Origin: UBA7398 sp964597305
Lineage (GTDB): Bacteria; Actinomycetota; Actinomycetes; Nanopelagicales; Nanopelagicaceae
DNA length: 23,697 nt
Assembly (NCBI GenBank): GCA_964597305.1
Contig: CAZQWU010000017.1
Coordinates: 1 to 23,697 of the forward strand
Direction: 5' to 3'
In this document: positions 23,496 to 23,697 of the stretch, in pieces
How positions within the stretch are numbered: the first letter of the stretch is position 1
How the letters are laid out: each line of letters opens with the position of its first letter
Position numbers and translations under genes: made by a program
The notes under the pieces: model-generated
What the model was told of the DNA's origin: nothing
The model's input: the letters and a program-made list of their open reading frames with translations, nothing else
Databases searched by the model: none

Positions 23496-23573
23496 GGGCC
23501 TATAGCTCAGCCTGGTTAGAGCGCTTCCCTGATAAGGAAGAGGTCGGTGGTTCAAGTCCACCTAGGCCCACCA
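23496..23573 (+). tRNA. tRNA-Ile(GAU)
   Basis: A complete cloverleaf: acceptor GGGCCTA (23496-23502) pairs with TAGGCCC (23563-23569). The D arm is GCTC/GAGC, and the anticodon stem CTTCC/GGAAG has loop CTGATAA with anticodon GAT at 23531-23533. The T arm is GGTGG/CCACC with loop TTCAAGT. The discriminator A at 23570 is followed by CCA at 23571-23573, so the 3' CCA is encoded in the gene. The pair Ile-Ala after gyrA is the standard actinobacterial arrangement. Confidence 0.97.
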
Positions 23574-23587
23574 AGTTTTTGGCAAGT

Positions 23588-23619
23588 ATTTGTTGGCAAT
23601 TGGAAAATTGCGAACAAAT
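23588..23619 (+). other. Long hairpin between tRNA-Ile and tRNA-Ala
   Basis: ATTTGTT (23588-23594) pairs with AACAAAT (23613-23619), and GCAATT (23596-23601) pairs with AATTGC (23606-23611), around a GGAA loop with a single G-G mismatch at 23595/23612. The structure has 13 base pairs, sits in the 72-base tRNA spacer and is not followed by a T-run. It may direct processing of a joint tRNA transcript. Confidence 0.65.
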
Positions 23620-23645
23620 GAACAACTGAATATCCGATTAATTTC

Positions 23646-23697
23646 GGGGACTTAGCTCAATTGGTAGAGCACCTGCTTTGCAAGCAGGGGGTTAGGG
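23646..23697 (+). tRNA. tRNA-Ala(UGC), 5' part, cut by window end
   Basis: The acceptor 5' strand GGGGACT is at 23646-23652. The D arm is GCTC/GAGC, and the anticodon stem CCTGC/GCAGG has loop TTTGCAA with anticodon TGC at 23679-23681. The window ends in the region before the T arm, so the 3' part is missing. Confidence 0.95.

Noticed and set aside
23352..23561. Leftward open frame across the end of gyrA and tRNA-Ile
   Set aside because: The start region (L-N-H-R-P-L-P-Y-Q-G) is the typical false translation of the antisense strand of a tRNA; the rest is antisense to gyrA.
1..23697. CRISPR array, transposon, prophage or toxin-antitoxin island
   Set aside because: No regularly spaced repeats, transposase or integrase genes, or gene blocks of foreign character were seen; all genes fit the conserved actinobacterial origin region.

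Overview
The window is the replication-origin neighbourhood of a low-GC, streamlined actinobacterium. The gene order is the actinobacterial one known from Mycobacterium and Streptomyces: pcnA / mutT4-like Nudix - DUF6049 - murJ - trxB - trxA - cwlM / parB-parA-rsmG-jag-yidC-yidD-rnpA-rpmH / dnaA / dnaN-recF-dciA / gyrB-gyrA - tRNA-Ile - tRNA-Ala. The AT-leaning codon use, short spacers, overlapping genes and trimmed proteins suggest a freshwater planktonic lineage such as acI/Nanopelagicales. That assignment is an inference; no 16S rRNA gene is present. A run of exactly 100 N (11778-11877) is an assembly gap of unknown length inside rsmG.

Region by region: (1) 1-2757: the N-terminal fragment of a leftward DUF5318-type gene, a rightward MFS transporter, and a leftward CCA-adding enzyme whose 3' end overlaps the transporter. 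(2) 2790-9804: a rightward block of Nudix hydrolase, secreted/anchored DUF6049 protein, lipid II flippase MurJ, thioredoxin reductase, thioredoxin, CwlM-like pseudo-amidase and a PLP aminotransferase. This is an envelope and redox module, transcribed toward the origin and therefore head-on to the leftward fork. (3) 9801-14172: a leftward, tightly overlapped operon reading rpmH, rnpA, yidD, yidC, jag, rsmG, parA, parB (ribosome/tRNA maturation, membrane insertion, chromosome partition), with two parS sites inside coding sequence. (4) 14173-16121: dnaA flanked on both sides by DnaA-box clusters; the dnaA-dnaN spacer is the likely oriC. (5) 16122-23411: dnaN-recF-dciA and gyrB-gyrA, all rightward with the fork. 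(6) 23496-end: tRNA-Ile(GAU) and the 5' part of tRNA-Ala(UGC).

The genes combine replication initiation (DnaA, DnaN, DciA, gyrase), origin segregation (ParAB/parS), translation and membrane insertion (L34, RNase P, YidC/YidD, Jag), and cell-wall precursor supply and export (CwlM, MurJ). There is no gene-free stretch longer than 300 bases. The largest spacers are 15844-16121 (oriC), 14173-14433 (rpmH-dnaA) and 18801-18972 (dciA-gyrB).

I looked for an unknown system, mobile element, CRISPR array or foreign gene cluster and found none. The best leads are a CwlM-like protein that has lost a zinc ligand and its catalytic glutamate, strong unexplained hairpins upstream of dnaN and between the two tRNAs, a perfect direct repeat before trxB, the coding-embedded parS sites, and lineage-specific losses (the MurJ pseudokinase domain, sigM/rsmM, and the gene usual after gyrA).
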